Below are positions 1 through 6,838 of a DNA stretch of 26,679 nucleotides, one piece after another; positions within the stretch are counted from its first letter, which is position 1; each line of letters begins with the position of its first letter. Source of the stretch: a virus; the IMG/VR virus record IMGVR_UViG_3300018088_000004, positions 1 to 26,679 of that record. One strand, written 5' to 3'. A program made the position numbers and the translations under genes. A model generated the notes under the pieces. The model had not been told where the DNA came from. It saw nothing but the letters and a program-made list of their open reading frames with translations, and made no database searches.

Positions 1-1770
1 CACAAGGATGTCACCGACCTACTCACGGCAGGGGGCGCCTTGGAGCAGCTCGTGCCCTTGGACGCGTCTGAGGGGCCGGCAGGCTCCGAGACCAAGGGCA
101 AGCCCCAAAAGCCCCGCCTGACCCCCGCGGCGGCGGACGGCACCCCCGTCCCGCTCATCGTTGGCCATCACGGTGGCATCCGAAGTATCGTCGCGAATGT
201 CCTGACGGTCCTGACGACGGATGTCGACTGTGCCGACCTGCTCGAGTATGACTCGTTTCGGGAGGCGGTCGCCGTCCGACGCGACCCCCCTTGTCGGTCC
301 GCTGAGCGGCCGCCGGTGCGCGAGGGCAATGAGTGGTCTCCGGAGGACTCCACGCGGTTTGCCGCCTGCGTGGCCAGCAAATACGACCTGCACGTGACGG
401 CGGCCCAAGTCGAGGAGGCGGTCGCTACGGTGGCGCGCAAGCGCACGGTGCATCCGGTGCGCGATTGGCTGGCAGGGCTCAAGTGGGACGGCAAACCGCG
501 AATCCCGAAATTGTTTTCCACGTACTTCGGGGCCGCCGACAGCGCGTACCATGAGGGCATTGCGGTCTGCTGGATGGTCTCGGCCGTCGCTCGCGTGCAC
601 CAGCCGGGCTGCCAGGTCGACTACCTCATCGTGCTCGAGGGCAAGACGGGCACGGGAAAAACGACGGGCCTTGAGGCGCTTGCAGGCAAAGATTGGTTCT
701 CCGATACCGCGCTCGACATCTCGAGCAAAGACGGGCCGCAATGCCTGCACGGCATCTGGGTGCACCTATTCGACGAGCTTGAGGGGATTTCAGGGCGGGC
801 GGCGGTTTCGCGCGTCAAAAACTTCCTCAGCCGGCGCAACGACCACTATCGCCCGAGCTACGGTCGTGTCGCCCGCACGTTCCCGCGCCAATGCGTTTTC
901 GCCGCCACGACGAACGAACAGGAGTACCTGCAGGACCAGACGGGCAACCGCCGAATTTGGCCCGTGCGGTGCGGACTCGTCTACGTCCAGGACATCGAGC
1001 GTGACCGCGAGCAGCTATGGGCCGAGGCGGTGCATCTGTACCAGTCGGGCACCAAGTGGTGGCCCACGGGCGACCTCATAGCGCTCTGCAATCCCGAGCA
1101 AGAGCAGCGCACGAGGATTGACGCGTGGGAGACGGTCATCGAACGCTGGCTCGACAAGCCCACTGAAGTCTCGCTCGACGAACGCGGGCGGGCGACGAGC
1201 TACGGGCCCTTCGACATTTCGGAAGGGCTCACGACGGCAGATGTTCTCGTGCACGCGCTTGGCAAGCGCATCGGCGATTGCTCGAACGCCGACGAGCAGC
1301 GAGTCGGGACCATCCTGCGCAAGCTCGGCTATGAGCGCCGACGTCGCCGTAGAGAAGGCAAACCAGAATGGCGTTATGTAATGGTCCGATCCCAGGTTGA
1401 ACCTGGGCCTACCCCTGGGATCACCACCTGGGATCAGGGTTCACAGCCAAATTTACCTAATGTACAAGCGCGATCCCAGGTGATCCCAGGTAAATTGAAC
1501 AAACAAGCTACACACGGTGATGAAACGATTGGACCACATACATATGCGCACCCTTACCATGGAGAGAGTTGGAGATCGCCTAGAACACCTGGGAACCCGG
1601 GATCAGAACCAGATAAGATGACGAAATTATTAGAAAATTCGGCGGATCCGGGTTCAGATTCAGCGACTTGTGACCCAAGATCACCTCCGTCGAACCTGAG
1701 ATCACCAGACGAGCCCGATCTCGGCGACTGGCTCGACGAAGTGGGCATCGATCCAGAAAAAACTCATTGA
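1..1770 (+). CDS. VapE/VirE-family phage primase-helicase, 5'-truncated by window edge
   Basis: Replication protein with a superfamily-3-like helicase ATPase. The frame is open to base 1; the first residues (HKDVTDLLTAGG) resemble the end of a Toprim or primase domain, so the true start lies outside the window and the in-frame TTG at 40 should not be used. Visible motifs are Walker A EGKTGTGKTT (bases 637-666), Walker B HLFDELEG (about 763-786), a sensor-like CVFAATTNE and an arginine-finger-like TGNRRIWPV. These are typical of VirE/VapE helicases that unwind phage or island origins. The last ~130 residues are low-complexity linker encoded by repeated CCTGGGATCA-type DNA, and may be an origin rather than a protein domain. 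It ends with TGA at 1768-1770, followed by 650 bases without a convincing gene. Confidence 0.9.
   Translation, partial: HKDVTDLLTAGGALEQLVPLDASEGPAGSETKGKPQKPRLTPAAADGTPVPLIVGHHGGIRSIVANVLTVLTTDVDCADLLEYDSFREAVAVRRDPPCRSAERPPVREGNEWSPEDSTRFAACVASKYDLHVTAAQVEEAVATVARKRTVHPVRDWLAGLKWDGKPRIPKLFSTYFGAADSAYHEGIAVCWMVSAVARVHQPGCQVDYLIVLEGKTGTGKTTGLEALAGKDWFSDTALDISSKDGPQCLHGIWVHLFDELEGISGRAAVSRVKNFLSRRNDHYRPSYGRVARTFPRQCVFAATTNEQEYLQDQTGNRRIWPVRCGLVYVQDIERDREQLWAEAVHLYQSGTKWWPTGDLIALCNPEQEQRTRIDAWETVIERWLDKPTEVSLDERGRATSYGPFDISEGLTTADVLVHALGKRIGDCSNADEQRVGTILRKLGYERRRRRREGKPEWRYVMVRSQVEPGPTPGITTWDQGSQPNLPNVQARSQVIPGKLNKQATHGDETIGPHTYAHPYHGESWRSPRTPGNPGSEPDKMTKLLENSADPGSDSATCDPRSPPSNLRSPDEPDLGDWLDEVGIDPEKTH
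1387..1650. repeat. Iteron-like CCTGGGATCA cluster with AT-rich patch; candidate replication origin
   Basis: Clear copies of CCTGGGATCA or its complement lie at 1387-1396, 1414-1423, 1427-1436, 1471-1480 and 1481-1490. Half or degenerate copies occur at 1402-1407 and 1588-1605, and relatives such as GATCCGGGTTCA and CTGAGATCACC continue to about 1710. Orientation is mixed. The stretch 1601-1650 is strikingly AT-rich for this genome (for example GAAATTATTAGAAAATTC). Iterons beside an AT-rich unwinding element, inside or just after the replication helicase gene, is a known layout of phage and plasmid origins. The origin role is inferred. Confidence 0.55.
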
Positions 1771-2003
1771 AATTCAATAACTTACGACACCTGGGCTCGA
1801 ACGGTAGTAACCAAATGTTCACAACTACGCAAAGTTTTCCGGTGATCCCGGCCTCGCCTTCGAAGCCCGCGCCGGCGCGGCGCCACAGGCGCGCGCGCGC
1901 GGAAGCGCGCACGCGTCGCGCGCGCGCGCCCCAGGGAGAAGGTCCCCCTTGCGCGCGGGCGCGCGCAGGTCCTTCGTCCTGCACGCCCATGGGACGAGTT
2001 GGG

Positions 2004-2017
2004 TTGATTTGGATCAA
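2004..2017. promoter_or_regulatory. FNR/ANR-type palindromic box 1 (TTGAT-TTGG-ATCAA)
   Basis: The sequence TTGATTTGGATCAA matches the published FNR/ANR consensus TTGAT-N4-ATCAA at all ten defined positions. No good -10 element is placed for a class II promoter, so the site may bind another dimeric regulator. The match is seen directly; FNR control is inference. Confidence 0.45.
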
Positions 2018-2137
2018 TGGGTGTGCGCGTCGGGAAGTTGAGATCGCGGTCGGGGCATTTCCCTTCGCGCGTCTGCGCGCGCACGCGGGCGCGCGCGCAG
2101 GGCATGCCTCCCCTTCGTCCTGCGCGCGCGGGGGTGG

Positions 2138-2151
2138 TTGATTTGGATCAA
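2138..2151. promoter_or_regulatory. FNR/ANR-type palindromic box 2 (TTGAT-TTGG-ATCAA)
   Basis: Second exact copy of TTGATTTGGATCAA, 134 bp from the first, with the same TTGG spacer. It lies 22 bp upstream of the first 28-nt dispersed repeat and about 270 bp upstream of the gene at 2421. Confidence 0.45.
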
Positions 2152-2172
2152 GTGAGAGGCCCTCATAACGAT

Positions 2173-2400
2173 GGCAGCGCGGCGCCTCAAGTCCGCGAGG
2201 CGTTGCGCCACGCGATGCCCGTCGCTCGAACGGGAATCAAAGGCATTGCGGCGCCTGCAAGTTCGCGAGACGCCATGTACCGTTACGTTAGGATGTCACG
2301 TTTCATGGGATCAGAGGCAGCGCGGCGCCCAAGTCCACGAGCGCGCTACACGCATCCCGCAGGTAGCGCGATGGCATTGCGGCGCCTCAAGTCCGCAAGC
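2173..2400. repeat. Cluster of four ~28-nt dispersed repeats (family R, copies 1-4)
   Basis: Copies at 2173-2200, 2242-2270, 2316-2341 and 2373-2400 share GGCA(GC/TT)GCGGCGCC, then a 1-5 nt variable joint, then AAGTCCGCGAG or a close variant. Start-to-start spacing is 69, 74 and 57 bp. Three further copies lie at 6122-6236. Copies 1 and 4 are preceded by AT, forming ATGGCA, but the reading frame is not maintained between copies, so DNA-level function is likelier than coding. Confidence 0.8.
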
Positions 2401-2420
2401 GAGCCCTCGGAGCAAGACGG

Positions 2421-3254
2421 ATGATTGAACAAGACGGCAGTCATGCACACAGGCTTACTGAAGAGCAGATATCTACTGCTATCAGTGAAATCCGGGCGAA
2501 ATTCACTGAGTTGCCCACTGTCGCCTACAAACTCGCAGCGCGTCGGGATGCGAGATCAACGGATGAGCAATTCGCGGAAGCCCTGAAGACACTTCGGCGG
2601 CGCGGTCGAGTTTCGTGCGTTGCCGATGGCATGCATCGGAAAAATCGCATGCGGAAGTCGGACGCCGATGATACAGTGATCACCATGACTACTGTAGCTA
2701 TCGCGAAACCGGATGAACCCGAGGATGTTGAAGGAACCGGCGAGGAGCCGGAGGAGGCAGCGAGCGACGACATGGTGGACGAATTGGAGAAGGCCCGCAA
2801 ACGGGTTGAGGAATTGGAGCGGGAAGAGCGCGTGAAGATCGCAGCGCTCCGCAAAGAAGCCGACCGGCTTGAGGCGAGGCTGCGGCCACTGCCTGTTGGC
2901 ATGCATGGTGTGCAGTCTTCACTGGCGGAAGCGCAACCGGATGCGGCAAGTACGCCGCCGCGACGTGAAGCAGGTCGACCCACGAAGTCGGCAACTATGG
3001 CGAAGACTACGGACCAACCGCGCGCGAAGGGCAAACCAGGGCCTCGAGGACCTCGAGCGGACTCGCTCGTGTCGCGGGTGCTTACCTTTTTGGCGAAGCA
3101 TCCCAATAGCCGATCTGGTCACATCGCAGACGGGATAAGAGTGGAGAACACGGGCCTCGTGAGCTCGGCGCTGCAGGCATTGCGGAAGCGTGGAGCTGTA
3201 ACCAGTGAAGGCGATCGGTTCAACATGACGTGGAACGTGGCGAGGCGAGGCTAG
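2421..3254 (+). CDS. Putative DNA-binding protein: two winged-helix-like ends joined by a coiled coil
   Basis: 277 residues. Residues ~12-70 and ~213-273 both look like winged-helix domains, and each contains a similar recognition-helix/wing segment (ALKTLRRRGRVS near 54-65 and ALQALRKRGAVT near 250-261), suggesting an internal duplication. Residues ~117-155 form a strongly charged coiled coil (ELEKARKRVEELEREE). A Lys/Pro/Gly-rich linker (about 180-212) joins it to the C-terminal domain. The ATG at 2421 has GGAG at 2409-2412. It is the first gene after the repeat- and palindrome-rich region, so it could be the regulator binding there; that is inference. No named family was recognised with confidence. 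Confidence 0.75.
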   Translation: MIEQDGSHAHRLTEEQISTAISEIRAKFTELPTVAYKLAARRDARSTDEQFAEALKTLRRRGRVSCVADGMHRKNRMRKSDADDTVITMTTVAIAKPDEPEDVEGTGEEPEEAASDDMVDELEKARKRVEELEREERVKIAALRKEADRLEARLRPLPVGMHGVQSSLAEAQPDAASTPPRREAGRPTKSATMAKTTDQPRAKGKPGPRGPRADSLVSRVLTFLAKHPNSRSGHIADGIRVENTGLVSSALQALRKRGAVTSEGDRFNMTWNVARRG

Positions 3255-3286
3255 GTTCGCGCATCGGGAAGGCGAGGAGGAACAAC

Positions 3287-3487
3287 GTGAGTCTTGCGAG
3301 GAGGCTCCGGCGGGCGGAACAGAGATCGGGGGAACGCGATCAGGTCGCCCGCCGGATGCTGCCGACCATGCAATGCGAGGACGGCTGCGGCCAGCCGAAA
3401 AAGCGGCCTAGACCTGGTGTCAGAAAATCGAGCACGCCCCCTGGACAACTTGAGATGCCGGAAGCTGGAAAAGGTAATAAAAAGTGA
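3287..3487 (+). CDS. Small basic hypothetical protein
   Basis: 66 residues starting at GTG 3287, chosen because GGAGG at 3276-3280 sits six bases upstream; the frame is open further upstream but without a comparable ribosome site. The protein is Arg/Lys-rich, with one CEDGC motif and a Pro-rich tail ending in KGNKK. Its gap to the preceding gene is short and it is probably cotranscribed. No function is recognised. Confidence 0.5.
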   Translation: MSLARRLRRAEQRSGERDQVARRMLPTMQCEDGCGQPKKRPRPGVRKSSTPPGQLEMPEAGKGNKK

Positions 3488-3558
3488 GCGCACGTACCTA
3501 CGTCTGCGTAATGCAGATGAAGCCGCGCGACGCGGAACGCCAACGAGAGGAGGATTAT

Positions 3559-4119
3559 ATGAGTGCGTATGAAGTTTTGAATTGGGCAATAGAGAATGGA
3601 GTTGTGACGCAGCAGGATATTGCGCTCCGTTTGCACGGCGAGGCTCCCGGCCGCGAAGCCTGGGTTCTGTGCAAGAGTGACGGCTCATGCTCCGTGGTCA
3701 TGACAGAACGCGGCAGCGCGACACGGCACTTGGTCTGGAATGAGGAGATCAAGCGGGATGTGCTTGCGTTTCTGCATGGCGCGGACCAGGAGTCGCAGGG
3801 TGGTAAGTCCATGACCATAGAATCGCGTCCACCGTGTCCCATCTGCCGGCCATTCTATCGCGAACATCCGAAGGGATCGAGCGGCGAGAGCACCGATGAA
3901 GCCCGGCTGAGCGCCCGTCACACGGCTAGGAGTATCGCTCTTTCGGCCGTGATGGCTGAGGCCTATAGACTGCGTGCAGCCTTTGAGGCTCAGAAAATCA
4001 CGAATGCCTCGTACTTGGCGCCGTTCTTCATCAATGAAGTCCTTGGCGAGTTGAAAGTGATTGCCATGGCACTTGAAGTTCCGGTGCTTGAGGAAGTGTC
4101 GCCCGCGAAAGGAGCGTGA
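3559..4119 (+). CDS. Hypothetical protein, early region
   Basis: 186 residues. The start at ATG 3559 is supported by AGGAGG at 3548-3553 with a five-base spacer. An alternative GTG at 3484 overlaps the previous stop (GTGA) and would add 25 residues. The N-terminal ~80 residues are compact and mixed alpha/beta. The middle carries a CPIC pair (PPCPICRPFY), possibly metal-binding. The C-terminal half is helical, from TARSIALSAVMAEAYRLRAA to the end. No family recognised. Confidence 0.65.
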   Translation: MSAYEVLNWAIENGVVTQQDIALRLHGEAPGREAWVLCKSDGSCSVVMTERGSATRHLVWNEEIKRDVLAFLHGADQESQGGKSMTIESRPPCPICRPFYREHPKGSSGESTDEARLSARHTARSIALSAVMAEAYRLRAAFEAQKITNASYLAPFFINEVLGELKVIAMALEVPVLEEVSPAKGA

Positions 4120-4122
4120 GAC

Positions 4123-4215
4123 ATGGGCATCATGGTCGAGATGAAATGCGAGGGCGTTGTCGGCTTTCGTGGAATTTATGGGGACCAAATACGACTCAAA
4201 TCAGTGAGGACATGA
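4123..4215 (+). CDS. Very small hypothetical protein (30 residues)
   Basis: Candidate micro-gene filling the gap between two larger genes. ATG 4123 is preceded by AAAGGAG (4108-4114), and the TGA at 4213-4215 lies three bases before the next ATG at 4219. Product begins MGIMVEMKCEGVVGFRGIYG. Support is the ribosome site and snug fit; there is no homology evidence. Confidence 0.4.
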   Translation: MGIMVEMKCEGVVGFRGIYGDQIRLKSVRT

Positions 4216-4218
4216 CGA

Positions 4219-4953
4219 ATGTTTCGTCTCCAGCCTGATCTACAGAAGGAACTCACGTGGTTTTGGTGCGAGTTCGACGGCGATGCCGGGCTCCGGTCGA
4301 ATTTCGAAGTCAACCGGGCTCAGATCGAGCGGCATGTCGTTCCCGACGAGGCGTGCCCTTCGCCTCCGCCTGATGGAATCCGGCTCGCGTTGGACTCGCC
4401 CAGCCGTCGCTGGGCTTCGAAGGACGAACAGCTTCGGCAGATGTGGGAGACAATGCATGTGCACGAGTCCCCCCAATGCGCGCGCGAGATCGATCTGCTC
4501 GATTTCCTTCAGATGATGCGCTCGAAGGTAATCTTGGGCGAGCGCGCATCGCTCGTAAACGATGCGCTGCGGCGGATGGTCCGATTGCACGGGCCACATC
4601 ATGAGCGTGTTCTCTACCGCGTCTACGGACCGCTCAAGGCGCTTCGCCGTGGCTTCGAGGCCGTCGAGAAACAGCGAAACACAACGGCACTCAATGAGCT
4701 CGCGCAGCTCATTGAGTACACCGATGTGGTCGAACAAGCGCGGGGGGTGCATCAGAGTTACTCCGAGGCGGCTGAGAAGCTGCTCTCGCACGCGAAGTCG
4801 GCTACCGTGGAGCGCATTCGGACTGAGTGCAATTACATGCTTGAAGCTGCAAGTCGGTGCTACGTGGAGTGCAGGCGCGCGGTTGTCGAGGAGCGAAAGG
4901 CGACCGATGATGCCAGATTCGCCGCAAAGCTTGCGGGAGGAGCATCGCTTTGA
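4219..4953 (+). CDS. Hypothetical mostly alpha-helical protein
   Basis: 244 residues. The N-terminal part (1-60) includes an acidic, Trp-rich stretch (KELTWFWCEFDGD) and a Pro-rich segment. From residue ~65 on it is predicted helical, with many charged residues and repeated Arg/Glu patterns, resembling phage early proteins that bind host or replication proteins, but no family was recognised. Its stop overlaps a TTG (TTTGA) that could start the doubtful gene at 4950. Confidence 0.65.
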   Translation: MFRLQPDLQKELTWFWCEFDGDAGLRSNFEVNRAQIERHVVPDEACPSPPPDGIRLALDSPSRRWASKDEQLRQMWETMHVHESPQCAREIDLLDFLQMMRSKVILGERASLVNDALRRMVRLHGPHHERVLYRVYGPLKALRRGFEAVEKQRNTTALNELAQLIEYTDVVEQARGVHQSYSEAAEKLLSHAKSATVERIRTECNYMLEAASRCYVECRRAVVEERKATDDARFAAKLAGGASL

Positions 4954-5567
4954 ACTTCAACGAGGTGAAAATCAGGGCTTGCATCCGGCAATGCGGCGGT
5001 AACACCATCGCGTCAGCGGGAGCTGGATCGGATGCACCTGGACATGCTGCATCATCAGGAGCAATAAACTTGCTGGGCGGAGGCTTTGCCCCAAAAGGGG
5101 CTGCTAGACCGACGGTTGAACCGAAGGCACACGTTGGCCTCAAGGCCCGTTTCTCGGTGGCCCCCATTCGGTCGCTCTATCGAGGTGGAACTGGAAAGAG
5201 CGTCAGTCTAGGGGGCTTTCTACCATTAGCGCGACTTCAACACTGTCTCACCTCCACGACATCTGAGCGTCCTCCCACGATTGCGCTCCGCAGCCTTGCG
5301 GATGATGGTCACGGATATCGCGTTCAGGGCTGGGATTGCGTTCCGCACAAGGCCCTATCGACACCCGCAGATAGAGTCAAGCTTGGAGACGTGAAAACAG
5401 GTCTCTGCCTCAATAATCGTCCGGCTGCCTCAAAAATAGGCCCAGCGGATGGCATTTTGAGGCAAAGCCCTGGGCGGATTGATCGACCTGGCTATCCGTG
5501 GCCCGCGCGCGTTCTCGACACGCTCGCCGGCTGGTGCGTTCGCTTGAAGAGAGGGATTCGGAAATGA
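4950..5567 (+). CDS. Doubtful gene filling the interval before the Ntn hydrolase
   Basis: 205 codons from a TTG that overlaps the previous stop, ending in ATGA shared with the next start. These overlaps argue for a gene. Against it, the product has no recognisable fold, amino-acid composition is atypical, and the DNA contains several inverted and direct repeats (5386-5464) more like a regulatory region. A short different-frame segment near 4975-5068 encodes RQRELDRMHLDMLHHQEQ, which looks more protein-like and may be the remnant of a frameshifted gene. Treat as hypothetical or non-coding. Confidence 0.25.
   Translation: MNFNEVKIRACIRQCGGNTIASAGAGSDAPGHAASSGAINLLGGGFAPKGAARPTVEPKAHVGLKARFSVAPIRSLYRGGTGKSVSLGGFLPLARLQHCLTSTTSERPPTIALRSLADDGHGYRVQGWDCVPHKALSTPADRVKLGDVKTGLCLNNRPAASKIGPADGILRQSPGRIDRPGYPWPARVLDTLAGWCVRLKRGIRK
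5386..5464. promoter_or_regulatory. Operator-like cluster of direct and inverted repeats
   Basis: TGCCTCAA occurs at 5406-5413 and 5426-5433, exactly 20 bp apart (two helical turns). The second copy extends to TGCCTCAAAA (5426-5435), which is perfectly inverted as TTTTGAGGCA at 5455-5464 across a 19-bp spacer. A separate GAGAC/GTCTC inverted repeat lies at 5386-5390 and 5401-5405. Phased repeats about 100 bp upstream of the gene at 5564 suggest a repressor operator. No clear -35/-10 pair was placed. Confidence 0.4.
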
Positions 5568-6154
5568 CGACGCTAGCATACAAAGACGGAATCCTTGCCG
5601 CCGACAGGCAGGGCCATAAGGGAAATCGTATCGTACATGCATGTAAGATTTACTTGTGTGGCGAGTTCTTGTTCGCCGAATGCTGCCAGATAGGGCCAGG
5701 AATTCAGGTGCAGCGGTGGCTCGCGAGTGGCGCCGACCCAAAGGATGCTCCTCGATTTGACCCAGATCAACTGGCCGCAGGAATTGCCTTCCACTTGCCC
5801 ACGCAGCGACCGTTCTACGTCGATGGCACGGTCTGTGGACTTGGCGATTGCTCAGACCAGTTCCTCGCCTATGGGAGCGGCGTGGACTTCGCGATTTCTG
5901 CCATGGCGATGGGAAAGAGCGCGCCGGATGCCGTGGAGTTTGCGTCTCAATTTGACGTCTACACAGGGGGTGGAGTGGATTCGGTAATCATTGAGGGGGA
6001 TGGGAATATCCTTGCGCATTCTTTGGCTCTTGTTGGCACAGGCGCGTGCGAATATGCATTAGTGAAAACGAATGAGGAATTGCGCGGCGCGCTAACGGGA
6101 TGGGCGAGGAATGAGGCCATGAAAGCGCGGCGCCCAAAGTCCGCGAGAACCTAA
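5564..6154 (+). CDS. Proteasome-like Ntn-hydrolase (20S/HslV fold peptidase family)
   Basis: 196 residues. The N-terminus MTTLAYKDGILAADRQ is the signature of proteasome-type Ntn hydrolases: removal of Met exposes a catalytic Thr, with Asp in AADRQ and Lys in HACKIYLCGEF as the likely Asp17/Lys33 equivalents. The later GSGVDFAISAMAMGKSAPDA matches the helix entered after the core sheet in this family. ATG 5564 is chosen because it places Thr second; GAGAGG lies just upstream. The role could be proteolysis of a host or phage protein, or prohead maturation, but it sits far from the capsid gene. The last residues, MKARRPKSART, are encoded by a copy of dispersed repeat R (6122-6148), suggesting the repeat replaced the original 3' end. 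Confidence 0.8.
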   Translation: MTTLAYKDGILAADRQGHKGNRIVHACKIYLCGEFLFAECCQIGPGIQVQRWLASGADPKDAPRFDPDQLAAGIAFHLPTQRPFYVDGTVCGLGDCSDQFLAYGSGVDFAISAMAMGKSAPDAVEFASQFDVYTGGGVDSVIIEGDGNILAHSLALVGTGACEYALVKTNEELRGALTGWARNEAMKARRPKSART

Positions 6155-6236
6155 GGATGATGCGGAGCAGAGGCATCGCAGCGCCTTGAGTCTGCGAGGA
6201 GAAAACCTGGCAGCGCGGCGCCCAAAGTCCGCGAGA
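6122..6236. repeat. Cluster of three dispersed repeats (family R, copies 5-7)
   Basis: Copies at 6122-6148, 6171-6200 and 6209-6236 match those at 2173-2400. Copies 5 and 7 share GCGCGGCGCCCAAAGTCC followed by GCGAGA; copy 6 is diverged. Copy 5 lies inside the 3' end of the Ntn-hydrolase gene; copies 6 and 7 fill the gap to the next gene. Translated in one frame, most copies read (A/L)RR(L/P)KSAR-like peptides. Confidence 0.8.
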
Positions 6237-6249
6237 TCGGCTCTCGAGC

Positions 6250-6615
6250 GTGAACCTTCCAGGACTGCGAGGACATCCCACCATTCCGGAGCTGGCCACG
6301 AAGTACGGCATGTGCCGACGTACGCTCCTCCGGCGCCTGCTCGCGATGCGGGAACAGGACGAGCACATCGGCCGTGTGCCGGACGTCTGGATGTACTGGG
6401 CTGGGAACCGGTGGCGGGTGAACACCTCACGACTTGAGCGTGAGCATCCGGAGCTTCTCGACCTGCCGACCATCAGCGAAATGACCCAACGGATCGGACA
6501 CGTTGAAGATCGCGTGGATCGCCTGCGATCTGACGTGGATCAGATGGCTTCCCAGTTCGCAAAGCTGAGACACCGTGGGACACTGCGGGACACACGAGGG
6601 GGCGGAAAGAGGTAG
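6250..6615 (+). CDS. Helix-turn-helix protein with C-terminal coiled coil
   Basis: 121 residues from GTG 6250. Residues ~11-33 (TIPELATKYGMCRRTLLRRL) form a MerR/excisionase-like helix-turn-helix, followed by a Trp-rich segment (VWMYWAGNRWRVN) that could be a wing. Residues ~76-107 form a heptad-patterned coiled coil (RIGHVEDRVDRLRSDVDQM), probably for dimerisation. It begins 13 bases after the last R repeat, so those repeats may be its operators. It is the last confident plus-strand gene before the minus-strand block. Confidence 0.7.
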   Translation: MNLPGLRGHPTIPELATKYGMCRRTLLRRLLAMREQDEHIGRVPDVWMYWAGNRWRVNTSRLEREHPELLDLPTISEMTQRIGHVEDRVDRLRSDVDQMASQFAKLRHRGTLRDTRGGGKR

Positions 6616-6630
6616 GAGCACGCGCGCGCG

Positions 6631-6783
6631 ATGTCCCATGGCGCGGCGGCCGGCCCGTCCGGGGGCAAATCCCGGCAAAAAGACGGAGAAAACAACATGG
6701 CTGCTGCAAGAGGACGAGGAATTGCCGCTCGCGTGCGCGCGGCTGGTGGTGCTGGCGGTCGGGGCACGCCGCAATTTCGGTAG
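6631..6783 (+). CDS. Possible small Gly/Ala/Arg-rich protein
   Basis: 50 codons from ATG 6631; GGAG at 6615-6618 is rather distant. A second start, ATG 6697, has GGAG about nine bases upstream and would give a 28-residue basic peptide (MAAARGRGIAARVRAAGG). An overlapping frame is also open. Composition is simple and no homology is recognised. It lies in the 220-base gap between the convergent HTH gene and the minus-strand block. Confidence 0.25.
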   Translation: MSHGAAAGPSGGKSRQKDGENNMAAARGRGIAARVRAAGGAGGRGTPQFR

Positions 6784-6838
6784 TGTCCTAATTTGCGCGG
6801 CGCGGGAGCGCTAACTGGCACGCTTCGTGTCGGCCTCG

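Larger units (their letters stand above)
1951..2151. repeat. Imperfect direct repeat, two units about 134 bp apart
   Basis: Each unit runs in the same order: a CGCGGGCGCGCGC-type tract, CCTTCGTCCTGC followed by CGC, then GGTTGATTTGGATCAA. The last 16-mer is identical in both copies (2002-2017 and 2136-2151). CCTTCGTCCTGC occurs near 1971-1982 and 2112-2122. The arrangement looks like a duplicated regulatory module rather than chance low complexity. Confidence 0.7.
1771..2170. other. Gene-free, CG-alternating region after the helicase gene
   Basis: No frame here looks coding; translations are runs of Arg and Ala. It holds long alternating C-G tracts at 1889-1901, 1917-1929, 1951-1967 and about 2074-2098, able in principle to adopt Z-DNA or strong hairpins, interspersed with ACGCGT and GCGCGC palindromes. 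The palindromic boxes and tandem repeat inside it are listed separately. Confidence 0.6.

Noticed and set aside
2173-2400. CRISPR array
   Set aside because: Repeats are degenerate, intervals vary (about 32-45 bases) and no cas gene is near; the same repeat occurs elsewhere in genes.
5088-5101. GCCCC-AAAA-GGGGC hairpin as a terminator
   Set aside because: Short stem and no T-run on either strand; it lies within an open frame.
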